NCBI GenBank assembly: GCA_949130495.1
Contig: OX422208.1
Coordinates: forward strand, 684,758,202-684,822,201
Origin: Sambucus nigra
Taxonomy: Eukaryota > Streptophyta > Magnoliopsida > Dipsacales > Adoxaceae
Length of the DNA: 64,000 nt
Reading direction: 5' to 3'
Of the stretch, positions 37,491-48,675 are shown one piece after another. The position numbers and the translations under genes were made by a program. The notes below the pieces were generated by a model. It saw only the letters and a program-made list of their open reading frames with translations. It was not told the origin of the DNA and searched no databases. Within the stretch, counting starts at the first letter, position 1. The number at the start of each line of letters is the position of its first letter.

Positions 37491-38990
37491 GTGCCCATAA
37501 TATGTTCAGCGAAGTTCTTCTCTGCATGCATCACATCCGATATATGGTGCACCGAGTTATTCTTCCAATAAGGCAAGTCAAATAAAATTGACCTCCTAGA
37601 CCATGCCTTTCTTATCTCAATTTCATTCTCAGTTAGGGTCTTCTTATGCTTGACATTCTTAAATTTGGGATTCTTACCTGGCATATTAAGGCCACATTCA
37701 GAAGATTTACTTTCAATTTTTGAACCCGAAAGTTGTCTCGGCGGTAGCCTATGTTCAACCCCGCCCAATAAAAAATTGGAACCTTTCTGAGATCTGAAAC
37801 TATGAGCCGGGGGTAAAAAACTCTTGTGGCTATGGTATACATTTTTTAATCTAAAGGATAGACGAAGAGATTCAGTCTCCTCTCCACAAATAGGACACCC
37901 CAAATAACCATGTACTACACAACCGAATAATGTCCCATAAGCTGGAAAATCATGAATTGCCCACATCAACATAGCTTTCAGCGTAAACTCTTCTTTTCTA
38001 AAAGAGTCAAATGATTGCACACCCTCTTCCCACAAATCATTTAATTCTTCTACCAAAGGAGCCAGGTAGACGTCGATGTCATCACTTGGTGCCTTTGGCC
38101 CAGGTATTAACAAAGCCGTCATAAAAAATTTAGGTCTCATACACTGTGAAGGAGGGAGGTTGAGTGGGGATAGGATAACTGGCCATACATTCCGATTGGT
38201 GCTTAGATTTCCAAATGGATTGAAACCATATGTTGATATAGCCAAACGAATGTGGCATTGTTCTCGAGCAAAATTGGGATACTCAGAATTCATCCTCCTC
38301 CAGGTAGTAGAATCAATAGGATGACGCATGATATTACCCCCTACTTCTGCCCTAGCATGCCAAGTCATTGCCTCTGCTATCCATGGTACTGTGAAAAATT
38401 GCTTTAATCTAGGCCTAACGGGAAAATATTTCAATACTTTTTTAGGCACTTTTGAGCTTGTGCCTTCCTTACTAGTAGATTGGACATATCTAGGTTCATC
38501 GCATACCGGACAATGATCGAGATTTTCATACTCCTTTAGGTATAGTATGCAGTCATGCACACAAGCATGAATCGATTTATACTTCATTCCCAAACCTTTC
38601 AAACTGTTCTTCATAACAGGATAGCTATTTGGAAGTGTATTCTCCTTGGGTAATAAGCCCTTCACCCATTTCAGAATTCCTATCACGCTATTGCCAGACA
38701 AATCGTACTGCGTCTTCAAACTGTGCAAACCAACCATGGCATGTAAAGTTGTTTGATCTTTCTCATAGACGGAGTATAACGGTTGGGTCGCCTTAAATTT
38801 TAAACTTTGGTAGTCATCGTCAAGTTTTATCGTGATATCTTTACGAGCACTTGAACCTTCTACATCATCAGTAACCTCATTCTCCTTTGCTTCATAAACT
38901 CCGTAGGCATCATCAACTAAATCCTCTAACATATTATTATCTATGTCATCCCCTTCTACATCTATCCTACTTGTTGATGGTCGGGTACAA
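37430..38990 (-). pseudogene. CACTA transposase, TNP2 domain
   Basis: A 500-residue open frame (38932-37430), extended upstream in frame through DIDNNMLEDL, carries the TNP2 transposase of En/Spm elements. Pieces in order: YDLSGNSVIGILKWVKGLL, a CX2C pair in LDHCPVCDEPRY, KVLKYFPVRPRLKQFF, WHARAEVGGNIMRHP, ISTYGFNPFGNLS, PVILSPLNLPPSQCM, AIHDFPAYGTLFGCVVHG and DVMHAEKNFAEHIMGTCL. TNP2 recognises the ends and excises the element. The frame is long and largely clean, but the gene is broken upstream and downstream. The most intact coding stretch in the window. Confidence 0.92.
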
Positions 38991-39009
38991 AAGGAACTTT
39001 CAATTCACC

Positions 39010-39235
39010 GTGAAAACTCCAAAATCAATAACTATCTTGCATACCTGATCTTAACAAATGTAGTTCAACTGTTTTCCACTCAAACACCTTACCATTCTTA
39101 CACCTAGCACACGGACATGGAAACTCTTCATCATTATGACATCTCTTTTCTTATTTCAAAAATTCATTAGCACCTCTGCGAAACACATCCCCCATTCTAT
39201 TTGTCTCACCCATCCACTCTTTGTATTTCGAACAT
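39010..39235 (-). pseudogene. CACTA transposase-associated domain (first exon)
   Basis: From an ATG at 39238 the minus strand reads MGCSKYKEWMGETNRMG and DVFRRGANEFLK, then a stop, then CPCARCKNGKVFEW and VELHLLRSGM. This is the transposase-associated domain that begins plant TNP2 proteins, with its CXC..C zinc-binding pattern kept. The stop codon (TAA where a glutamine is likely) inactivates it. Confidence 0.85.
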
Positions 39236-39506
39236 CCCATCACAGCTACCACAACTAATCACCTATTAAAGGTACGAAGCGTATATTCATCGATTAGTAT
39301 AAACAAAACTTAGATTTATAGTATGTTTCATTTAATTATGTCTTATTTATATTCAAATTCAATTTATAATAGAAATTTATATTTCCTCCATCTCCTTTAA
39401 AGGGTGAGTGGTCCTATCCCATTCAAGACCGCATTTTTCTGTAATATACTTAACAGCTCATGCACATTGTTACAATTTGAAAAAAATTCGGCAGCATATC
39501 CCCATA

Positions 39507-39610
39507 GTTCTCCAAGTACACGACGTAGATTGGCAAGTGTGAGTGTTATTTCAATTGATCAATTGAAATAATAGTCACACTTGTCAATCTAGTATGTACC
39601 CAGAGAACAT
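39507..39610. repeat. Second, smaller hairpin in the CACTA element
   Basis: Imperfect arms of about 50 bp meet at 39558/39559 with no loop; the centre is the palindrome TTTCAATTGATCAATTGAAA. On the minus strand, 39560 down to about 39410 is open and reads LANLRRVLGELWGYAAEF and then NNVHELLSILQKNAVL. I do not recognise that protein, but it may be another captured gene piece. Confidence 0.7.
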
Positions 39611-40189
39611 TAGGATACGACTGCAGAACTTCCTCCAAAAGTAACAACTTTAAGCCACTAAGAATATTATATAGAAATTATGCAGTCCCAAACTGTCCAA
39701 ACGGGATAATTCGAGAGATCTCATTACAGGGGTAATGACTCTCGAACGGGTCTAAGGGCTATTGAATGCGTATGCATAAGAACTAGAAGGCTAGTATCTA
39801 TGCGCACTATATGTAATTTCAAGTATGTTACATTTAATTATCATACTATATATATATTGTTCGATATACAAAGTAATTTTCAAAAAAAGTTGAAAAATCC
39901 CACCCCCATATGGACAATAATCCAGTAGTCATGCCACTTTTAAAATTAACCAACCCAACATCGATCCACTGTAATCCAAGAGCAATGTCAACAACAAATG
40001 TGTATCCCGTACTCCTTCTAATTCATCTACTCAATTAATTATTTTCATCAATTAAACGAACAATTAAAGTATACAATTATTAATTTACTAATTTACAATG
40101 AGGGGAAATACTACTTTCATAACTAATCATATATTAATTTACTAATTTATAATGAGGGACAATCAATCAATTCGTTTACAAGGGACATT

Positions 40190-40527
40190 ACACACAAACA
40201 CGCACACTACACACACATATACACACACGCGCACATACACACACACACACATGCATCCCACCACCTTTACCCCACCACCCACCTACCCATCCCTGCCCCC
40301 CACCCTGCCCCACCCCCTACCCCCACCCTACCCCACCCCACCCCACCCCCTACCCACCACACACGTGCACACACACATGCACAGCCCCCCACCCTACCCC
40401 CACCCCGCCCCACCCCCTCCCCACCACACACGCGCACACACACACACACATATATACACACACACACATATATATACACACACATATATATAAATGGAAG
40501 AGAGAGAGAGAGAGAGAAAGTAACCTG

Positions 40528-40565
<38 letters not shown>

Positions 40566-40600
40566 AGCGTAGAGAGAGAGAGAGAGAGAAAAAAGGAGGG
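40190..40600. repeat. Low-complexity block: CA, CCCCAC, TA and GA tracts
   Basis: (CA)n runs, a cytosine-rich CCCCACC stretch (40260-40430), short TATA runs, then (GA)n to about 40590. It lies between the first transposase exon and the right end, where the 5' leader and promoter of the transposase should be. The long frames here on both strands are repeat artefacts. Confidence 0.9.
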
Positions 40601-40654
40601 AAGGAAACGGCGGGGGAAAAAAGAATGGGAAAGGGTTTTTTTGCTGCGACATTT

Positions 40655-40848
40655 GTCACGGTCGTGTCACGGTCATTGACCGTGACAACATTATAAGTAT
40701 TGTCACAGTCAATGACCGTGACAATCCTTTGTCACAGCCTTGTAACGATCAATGATCGTGACATAAAACGCGTGTTTGTTGTCGCGGTCATTGACCGTGA
40801 CAATGCTAAGCGCTTGAAGGGTGACAATTTACCCATTTTGGTGTAGTG
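40655..40848. repeat. CACTA right subterminal repeats and terminal inverted repeat
   Basis: Four copies of the GTCACGGTCA palindrome, two of them exact or nearly so, lie within 180 bp. They are followed by the terminal repeat at about 40820-40848 (complement starts CACTACACCAAAATGGG). Confidence 0.88.
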
Positions 40849-41303
40849 TTTGCACGTGGGTTTATTTGTTGGCTTGTCCGGGTATTTAAGAGATGGGTGA
40901 TATTGGACTCGTTATGGAAAGGCTCCTGATTTCTTAGGATTTTTTGTATTAAAGGCAACTGGGTCTTGGTTTCGAATATTTGGATCGTTGGGTTGAAACT
41001 GTGGTTGTGGGTTAAGGGTTGGAGCCATGGAAGGATCTTGGGTTTTAGGGTTCAACCGAATTTGAGGTCGGGTAGTGAAGGTCACTGATCAGATCAGTTT
41101 TGGTTGGAACGAAGGCATAAGGTGGGTTCAATCCGGGTTTAGGTTAAATTCGGGTTGGCCGCCGGTGGGTTTGATGCATGTTCGGAGTGGGGAATAAGGC
41201 TTCCGGTGGTTCGAATCGAAGCATTTATCAGGTTGAATTGGGGTAAGGAGTTCGGTATCAGCAGGTTTGGAGTTGAATTTCGGGTCATAGTTGCTGGTGT
41301 GGG

Positions 41304-42713
41304 TGATTGAGTGTGAAATTCGTGCGCGTGTGGGTGCACGGTCGTTGTTTTCGTTTCGCCTACTCAATACAAACAAACCTAAATTATGACTACACTTGCA
41401 AGGCAAGCACAGCGGTAAGACGGGTATCAAAAATCCACAGGGACGAGATGCTAGAATTTATATGATTTAATACTCCGAAATAAAAGTGAAAAAGGTGATT
41501 ACAAACTAACAAGGAAAAGATGCATGAAAGGGAAACATTCATCTAGGCAAGGGAAAATGAAACTAGACTAAGAAAGCGAGTTAAAACTATAGGTTGCGTC
41601 GAATATCCCTCACCCGAGTTAATTTGTATAAAATGAATACATAGGTCGACGAGTTATTACAAATGCGTCTCGTTTTGACAGTTAATTGAACCAAAGGTTG
41701 TCCGCCCCTAAATCTTCATAAAAGCCTAATAAGATTTTGACGTCAACAAATGCCCCAGAAATTACGCACGCAAGGTCGTAAGCACGGGACATACATGATA
41801 TGCCCCAACAAATCTCCTAGATGCAATAACTAGGACAACGCACCCAAAATAGACCCGTAAACACCATCATCAAAGCAAAGCAACGCGTCAACTCGAGTGA
41901 GTTCCATTCAAAGACAACCTAATTTAAATTAGCTAGAAAGCATGTTAAAAAAGCGAAAAGGAAAAGCAGTAAATAAACGCGGTAAATCTACCTAGAAAGC
42001 AAGTAATCAAAGCATGTAAACTAAATTAGAAAGAAAGAATTATTGAAATACAAACTATATCAATGGAGAGGAAGATGAATAGTGCAACTTACAACCCAAT
42101 TAGGTGTCAAACCAAGAAGAATGAAAGAGGAACTCTTCAAATCCCCCAAACCCTAAGCTATTCTAACCTAAAATCTATTCTAAACCTTAATATCTGATAT
42201 TTACATAAAATTTGGTATTTATAGTAAGTGGGAAAAAAGAAAAAAAGAAAGAAAAGAAAAGAAAAATATCTCCAAAAAACAAGGGATCGATCGATCGACC
42301 CAAACCGTCGATCGATCGATCAAGCAGGTATCGGCCAAGCTGCTTGCTATTTTTGCATGTTTGCATTTCTCGTCCGCTGAAACTCCAGTAACTTCTTCGT
42401 TCTGAATCGTAATCGCGCACCGTTCATGGCCACGCGAAGATTTCAAGGAGGGATACAACTTCCGTGAAGATGATGGGTCATGACTAAATTTCCCTTGAAC
42501 GTGCGATCGCGTACGAAAATTGAGTGAAATGCGTCCGAACTTCACACTTAGCATTCAAATACCTATAAAGGCTCAATTAACCCCTGCAAAACATGTTAAC
42601 GTAGAAATCCTAGGTTGTATGGTTAACGAGCAAAAATATAGGGAATAAGATACCCAAGGGGGCTAAAATGTGTCGGTTCGGAGGATGAAATACGCAATAT
42701 TTGTGTATTATCA
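41304..42713 (-). repeat. Athila-like 3' LTR
   Basis: Edges TGATTGAGTGTG and TATTATCA as read on the plus strand. A minus-strand TATA box (TATAAATA) lies at 42216-42223. One palindrome pair is present, compared with two in the other LTR. Confidence 0.88.
42283..42320 (-). promoter_or_regulatory. Palindrome pair with 21-bp pitch (Athila-like 3' LTR)
   Basis: Two TCGATCGATCGA palindromes are centred at 42291.5 and 42312.5. They also pair with each other around a 7-8-base loop. On the minus strand they lie about 60-100 bp upstream of the TATA box. Confidence 0.72.
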
Positions 42714-44807
42714 CACCCCCTAACTTACACATTGCTAGAACCTAGTAATGAAATAGGATGCAACAAGAACTACAAGCAAACCAAATGCAGGAGATAGTAC
42801 AAAAGTATGGTATAAAAGCAAAAGGCCACTTTCGCGGGGGATTCGATTGCATTTAGCGTATGCAATAAGTCATTAAACTCCTAGGTCACCCTAGTGGACG
42901 AGTGTCGTCTCGTGAGGGTTTTCAGGGATGGTACCCAAAAACATCACATGGTTTTCACAAAATATGCCCAACCCAACATGCGATAAGCCCAACAATGGAG
43001 GAAAAGATTGCATACGCATTATTAACACATTGAATGAATTCAAACAAAAGTCCGAAATCATTAACATTATAGAATGCACCTCATAGAATTAAAACCTTAA
43101 AATGTGGGAGGGGAGTGAGCACATGCAAAGTGTGATTTGGCGAAAAACTTATATAAGCCGGATAAACATTAAAGAAAGCATACATTCAATCCTCACGGGC
43201 ATTACACTCATCAAGCGAATTCACTCGAAACAGGGAGGTGACACGGAACATGCGAGAATAAAGAGTAAATATAAATGGGAACTAGGCTGCACACATGTCA
43301 CAAATGAAGAACGCTATATATAAACTGAAAAATGTAATCTCAATGAAAGATACTGCACACTAAAAGAGGCGAAATGCATTTTCACAGATTATCAAAACTA
43401 TTATGACTTTTAAATTACATTAACCAAATATCATATAGGACTTGTAAAGGGCTGTAATGTAGGTATGGCTAGGGTACGAAAAAAAGGATATTTATGTACG
43501 GATTCAAAGAGTTCGGGATAAAAACTTGGGATAATGGAAGAATGCGGGAATATCAAAGTTGGAAAACAAGTTTCAAAACGGCATTAAATATATCATTGGG
43601 GAGAGTGATCAAAGCTTATTGAACACTATAAACAACATATGCAATTTTCTCTTTCTTTTTCTTTTCTTTTTTTTCTCATTTTTCTCTTTTGTTTTCCTTT
43701 GATTTTTTCTTTCTCTTTTTCTTCACTTTTTTCACTACTCTTTTCTTTACTTATCAAACTCTCATATGCCTAAATTGCAACCGACGCCATAACAATAACA
43801 TTCAATCCCAAGTAACATTCCAAACGAAGGTATGGAAATTGTATGTATGGTATAAAACTCCAATTTAGAGTTGGTTGGGATTTGGGGTTATGAAACGAAA
43901 GGCTATATTTAGGTTCAAAGGGGTTAACGAGGTAAACATATAAGGGTGAGGTCAAGGCTAATATGGGTGATGTATAAAAAAGGGCCTATGATCATTTCAC
44001 AAAGTTTACGCAATTCTCGAGCCAAAACAATATTTGAAAATCATGATCAAGTAACACATTTCAAGTATGAACTCAATTAATGAACGGTCAAATGAAAGAA
44101 TAGAGATATTACCAACGAATTCAACGTTTTCAATGAGAAAAGAATAGTGTATACACTCACAAACGACGAAAGGTACAAAGCTTACTCGGTGTAAATATAT
44201 ACAATGCAACAAAAGATTACCGAGTTATAAAAATCTTAAACCAAATCAATATAACCATAAAAGTGTATGTGCTCGTGGGATTAAAGTTTAATTCATGAAG
44301 TTATTCATAATATCAATAAGTGAGACTAAAGTCTAATAACTTCTAAAATCGAGAACATGCATCATTGGGTTGTCTATTGGATCGGACAATTATTGAAATT
44401 TATCATCGGAAACAAAGGCAAAATGCCCAAAAAAGAGAAAAAAGAAAGAAGGTCATTTTGAAATTTTTGAATTTTTCAAGAAAAGCATACTAAGTAACTA
44501 ACCTGTGAGAAAAAACATGGACTAAATAAAGAAATGGATAGAATATCCCACACCCCCTAACTTAAAACCTGACATTGTCCTTAATGTGAATTAAGAACCA
44601 AGTTAAGAGAGAAAAATAGCGATATTACCCAAAATTGGAGCGATCCCCATAAGAACAAGTCCAAAGAATCTACAAAACAAGTTAGTACCGAGCATAGAAA
44701 AAATAAATAACAAAGAGTTAACTAATTACACTAGACTAAATTAAAAGGAGATAAAAAATAAAAAGAAAGAAAGCTAACCATATAAAACCTACTATTGAGG
44801 CTTCACA
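42714..44807 (-). other. Athila-like interior, non-coding part
   Basis: No gene found. A pyrimidine-rich stretch (43645-43750) is a long purine tract on the element strand. Near 44548 CACACCCCCTAACTTA repeats the sequence beside the 3' LTR at 42711, so an internal second purine tract may exist. Confidence 0.6.
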
Positions 44808-45611
44808 CTAACTGTACACTAGAAGACTAAATAGCTGAGGGTCCACCGTGAAAACAATTTGACTTTGGAGGATAACCAGTGTACCCTCACATACAAGCAT
44901 GCCTTCCGAAAAATATGAATTTCGTTTGAAAAACGGAAGGCATGTGTAAGGCGGAAGAAATGAACCATCGTCAATTAAAAGTTTTGGAGGGAGGATGGGG
45001 GGTTTGGATTGAACGGGTGACAAAAACATGTGGGGACCGAGAAAAGACGAATATCCTCCCAATGATTTTGAAATTAGAACGGGAGGCGACGCACATGAAG
45101 GCAAAGATGCGATCGTGGAAGGCGACTCGAGCAAGTACTCCTCATCGGCCAAAAGGGTTAAAACATTAAAGTTTGAAACCGAATCATCGGGTACTTGTGA
45201 CGATGTGATAACAGAGAATGAAAATGGGGATGACAGAAATTCAAACTCATGAGATGAATCATCATTGCATGAACATTGAGTTTTGAATGAAATAATATAA
45301 TTTTCAATGAAATGTTCTTCTTTAGGGGCCAAAGAAGAAATCATTTCATTGCAAATAGATATTACGTCATTTTCATCCTCGCTTTCAATATCTATTATGC
45401 AATGGGCAAAGTCTAGAATGGTGTGTTCCAAAGTAGGCACAAGTACCTCATTTGGTTCAAAACATTCCTCGACTTCGAAAGTCTCGAAAGCAAAATTGTC
45501 GTCGGACTCAAATAATAAATCCAATTCATGTTCCCAACAACGATTTTCTTCCCGATAACGATTTTCAAGTTTCTCATTCTCATACATAAGCAACCCCTCA
45601 CCGAATGTCAT
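44808..45611 (-). CDS. Acidic hypothetical ORF of the Athila-like element
   Basis: A 267-residue frame from the ATG at 45611. It begins MTFGEGLLMYENEKLENRY and is very rich in Glu, Asp and Ser through the first 130 residues (for example DIESEDENDVISICNEM). It then becomes Pro-, Leu- and Ser-rich (KPPILPPKLLIDDG). No zinc knuckle, protease or RT motif is seen and I do not recognise the family. It occupies the gag position after the primer site, so a gag-related or element-specific role is possible. It stops near 44808, well before the 3' LTR. Confidence 0.5.
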   Translation of the reverse strand: MTFGEGLLMYENEKLENRYREENRCWEHELDLLFESDDNFAFETFEVEECFEPNEVLVPTLEHTILDFAHCIIDIESEDENDVISICNEMISSLAPKEEHFIENYIISFKTQCSCNDDSSHEFEFLSSPFSFSVITSSQVPDDSVSNFNVLTLLADEEYLLESPSTIASLPSCASPPVLISKSLGGYSSFLGPHMFLSPVQSKPPILPPKLLIDDGSFLPPYTCLPFFKRNSYFSEGMLVCEGTLVILQSQIVFTVDPQLFSLLVYS

Positions 45612-45651
45612 AGGTCGAGGTGCGGATCCATGAAAATAGGAACTTTAAAAA

Positions 45652-45855
45652 TTACCATCGGATCCAATAACCTAAGTTTTGACTTTCGTTATACTCGCCC
45701 AAAGTCATATTAGAATTTGAAATACTTTGAGATTCTAAGTATTTATCGAGAGTCATAGGTTTGCGAGAATTTTGAGAATTATAATAATGATTACCGAAAG
45801 AATTGGAATAAGACATGCTTAGCCCAAAAAATGGCTCAAGTGGCGAATTCCACAA
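45652..45855 (-). pseudogene. Upstream piece of the same element ORF
   Basis: A 67-residue frame reads MSYSNSFGNHYYNSQNSRK and PMTLDKYLESQSISN and then MTLGEYNESQ. The MTLxxY and MTFGEG starts look like repeated motifs of one longer protein, now separated from the 44808-45611 frame by stops. The product is unknown. Confidence 0.45.
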
Positions 45856-45992
45856 AGTAGGTGCACGCGAAAAAAAATTCGAGCGTTTCTAAGTGCTCAA
45901 ATGTGGAAGTCCTGCAAAAATATTAGCAAATAATACAAATAGAAAGAAAATACTATGAAATACTAAATCAAATAAATTCTAAAACAAACTAC

Positions 45993-46010
45993 TCCCCGGC
46001 AACGGCGCCA
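45993..46010 (-). other. Athila-type primer-binding site
   Basis: On the minus strand the sequence is TGGCGCCGTTGCCGGGGA, three bases past the 5' LTR edge. This site is usual in Athila-lineage elements, where it is described as complementary to tRNA-Asp. Confidence 0.88.
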
Positions 46011-46013
46011 TTT

Positions 46014-47539
46014 TGATCGAATGAGAAATGCGTGCGCGTGTAGGTGCACGGTCGTTGTTTTCGTTTCGCCTACTCAATACAAACAAACCTAAATTATGAC
46101 TACACTTGCGAGGCAAGAACAGAGGTAAGTCGAGTATAAAAAATCCACAGGGACGAGATGCTAGAATTTATATGATTTAATACTCCGAAATAAAAGTAAA
46201 AAAGGTGATTACAAACTAAAAGGGAAAAGATGCATGACAGAGAAATATTAATCTAGGCAAAGGAAAATGAAACTAGATTAAGAAAGCGAGTAAAAACTAT
46301 AGGTTGCGTCGAATATCCCTCACCCGAGTTAATTTTTATAAAATGGATACATGGGTCGACGAGTTATTACAAATGCTTCTCGTTTCGACAGTTAATTGAA
46401 CCAAGGGTTGTCATGCTCCTAAATTCGCATAAAAGCCTAATAAGATTTCGGCGTCAACAAATGCCCCGAAAATTGCGCACATAAGGTCGTAAGCAAGGGA
46501 CATACATGATATGCCCCGTCAAATCTCCTAGACGCAATAACTAGGAAAACGCACCGGAAATAGACCCATAAACACCATCACCAAAGCAAAGCAACGCGTC
46601 AACTCGAGTGAGTTCCATTCAAACACAACCTAATTTAAATTAGCTAGAAAGCATGTTAAAAACACGGTAAAGAAAAGCAGTAAATAAATGCGGTAAATCT
46701 GCTTAGAAAGCAAGTAATCAAATCATGTAAAGAAAGAATGTAAACTAAATTAGAAAGCAAGAATTAATGAAATACAAGCTATATTAATGGAGAGGAAGAT
46801 GAATAGTGCAACTTACAACCCAATTGGGTGTCAAACCAAGAAGAATCAAAGAAGAACTCCTCAAATCCCCCAAACCCTAAGCTATTCTAACCTAAAACCT
46901 ATTCTAAACCTTAATATATGATATTTACACAAAATTTGGTATTTATAGTAAGTGGGAAAAAAGAAAAGAAGAAAGAAAAGAAAAGCAAAATATCTCCTAA
47001 AAACAGGGGATCGATCGATCGACCCAAACTGTCGATCGATCGATGGTGAAAATCCAAGCCCCCTGTCTCCCCATGATGGCTGAAAAATGAAGGATCGATC
47101 GATCGACCCCTTTGGTCGATCGATCGATCAAGCAGGTATCAGCCAAGGTGCTTGCTGTTTCTGGGATGTTTGCATTTCTCGTCCGCTGAAACTCCCGTAA
47201 CTTCTTCATTCTGAATTGGAATCGCGCACCGTTCGTGGCCACGCGAAGCTTACAGGAGGGCTATAACTTTCTTGATGATGATGGGTCAGGTGCCCAAAAT
47301 GTGAATTGACTAAATTGCCCTTGAACGTGCGATCGCGTATGAAAATCGAGCGGAATGCGTCCGAACTTCACACTTAGCATCCAAATACCTATAAAAGCTC
47401 AATTAACCCCTGCCAAATATGTTAACATAGAAATATGAGGTTGTATGGTTAACGAGCATAAATATAGGGAATAAGATACCCGAGGGGGCTAAAATGCGTT
47501 GGTTCGGAGGATGAAATACGCAATATTTGCGTATTATCA
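46014..47539 (-). repeat. Athila-like 5' LTR
   Basis: Aligned throughout with 41304-42713 but about 116 bp longer, mostly because of an extra 84-bp block between palindromes. Minus-strand TATA box at 46940-46947. Confidence 0.88.
47011..47128 (-). promoter_or_regulatory. Two palindrome pairs, 21-bp pitch (Athila-like 5' LTR)
   Basis: TCGATCGATCGA centres at 47016.5, 47037.5, 47100.5 and 47121.5. Each pair has a 21-bp pitch and the pairs are 84 bp apart, four times 21. Confidence 0.72.
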
Positions 47540-48470
47540 GTGGGCATCTGCAATGGGTGATGGCTTCGGACTATTGTGTCGATTGGAAATTGAGCAGGTG
47601 GTTTGATGATGGTGTAAGGTTGTCGGAAAAGGTTAGCCGCCGATTTGAATGTCGTCGGAGGTAGCGGGTGGTGATGGTCTCGGAGATGGGCATGGTAGTG
47701 TCCGAGTAGAGATGGATAGGTGATGGGAGAGAAAGTAAATTGTGTGTGTGTGTGTGTATGGTAATTATGGGTGTGTGTGTGTGTGTTCAAATTGTAACTT
47801 AAACAAAACAAAACAAAATAAAATTAAAGTTATTAAAATTTTATAATCTAAAAAAATTAAATCTAAGACTAAAATAAAATCTATTAAATTCAAAAAAACA
47901 AATTTCCAACCTAAAAATAAAAGACTCAAAATAAAATAAAATAAAATAAATAATAAAACTGACCTAATAAAAAAACCAAACCAAACCAAACTAAAAATAA
48001 ATAAATGAAAACCTAATACCCGACGCACGATAATGGACCCTAATATATACCTAAATAAAATATAAATTCAAAAAATAAAATATAAAATATAAATCCTAAA
48101 AATATGCACATGACTCATATAAAAATCTAAAGATAATAAAATTACAAACTAAACACACATGGGGATCAGGTGATGGCTAGGACTCGGTTTAGGCTTAGAT
48201 TTGGTATGGGCAACGATTTAGGGTATCAGAATTCATCGGGACAATCTAAAAAATGGACTTCGGACTTCACGTCCATTTTGATTTTTCGTGGACTATTTTG
48301 ATCGCTACTTTGTCGCAATTGACTTGATTTAGCACTATTTGATGCCGTGACGACGTATTGACCCGAGAAATAATAAAATACGAACGTAAGGCCAATTTGA
48401 TTAAAAACGAGCGACTAAAATTCATCTATTTGGGTCATAAATTAAACACTTTTGAGTGCTTATCATTAGG

Positions 48471-48675
48471 CATTTCAGATCATATTGTACAACTTTCAAT
48501 ATTTAGGGTAATGGTTTGTATGATAGTTGAGTTATGTATTTTTTTCTCTTATTTTCGGTTCTAGGATGGAAATGGGTGGATAGCTCTTTTGTATAGAAAA
48601 TCTAGGATTTTTATTTTTACCCATGAGTAAATGTTACTCAAGGGGATTTTGTCTCTAATATCCAAAGGGGGAGAT
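48471..48675 (+). other. SIRE-like 3' spacer, right part, with purine tract
   Basis: The spacer resumes after the inserted LTR and ends in the tract AAAGGGGGAGAT (48664-48675) directly before the 3' LTR. This tract primes plus-strand DNA synthesis. Confidence 0.8.

Larger units (their letters stand above)
34329..40848 (-). mobile_element. CACTA (En/Spm) transposon carrying captured gene fragments
   Basis: The left end CAATACACCAAAT and the complement of the right end CACTACACCAAAAT are imperfect terminal inverted repeats of about 28 bp, both reaching AATTGTCAC. The 3-bp flank TTT is repeated (34326-34328 and 40849-40851). Subterminal palindromes fill both ends. The transposase gene runs on the minus strand (about 39235 to 35841) and is broken. 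At the left lie fragments of an F-box/FBD-type gene and of a B3-domain gene. Length 6.5 kb. Confidence 0.9.
41304..47539 (-). mobile_element. Non-autonomous Athila-like gypsy element
   Basis: LTRs at 46014-47539 (5') and 41304-42713 (3') are flanked by GTGGG (41299-41303 and 47540-47544). The primer site TGGCGCCGTTGCCGGGGA and a GTTAGGGGGTG purine tract give minus orientation. The 3.3-kb interior has no protease, RT or integrase, only an acidic ORF. Over the first 310 bases the LTRs differ at about one position in twenty, so it is much younger than the SIRE-like host. The primer type suggests the Athila/Tat side of gypsy. Confidence 0.88.
33195..48465 (-). mobile_element. Athila/Tat-like LTR (about 2.5 kb) broken by two later insertions
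   Basis: The ends TGATAAG (33195) and CTTATCA (48465) are inverted. They are flanked by TCAGG (33190-33194) and TTAGG (48466-48470), a duplication with one change. Its own sequence is 33195-34328, 40849-41303 and 47545-48465. Near the left edge GCGGTAAGTAAGGGTATCAA matches a block near the edge of the element at 41304 (GCGGTAAGACGGGTATCAA), so the families are related. No coding region, so I call it a solo LTR. Minus orientation is inferred from that match. (GT)n tracts lie near 47740-47788. Confidence 0.68.

Noticed and set aside
40152..40659. Frames of up to 130 residues rich in His, Thr, Pro or Ser, Leu
   Set aside because: Low-complexity translation of CA, CCCCAC and GA tracts.
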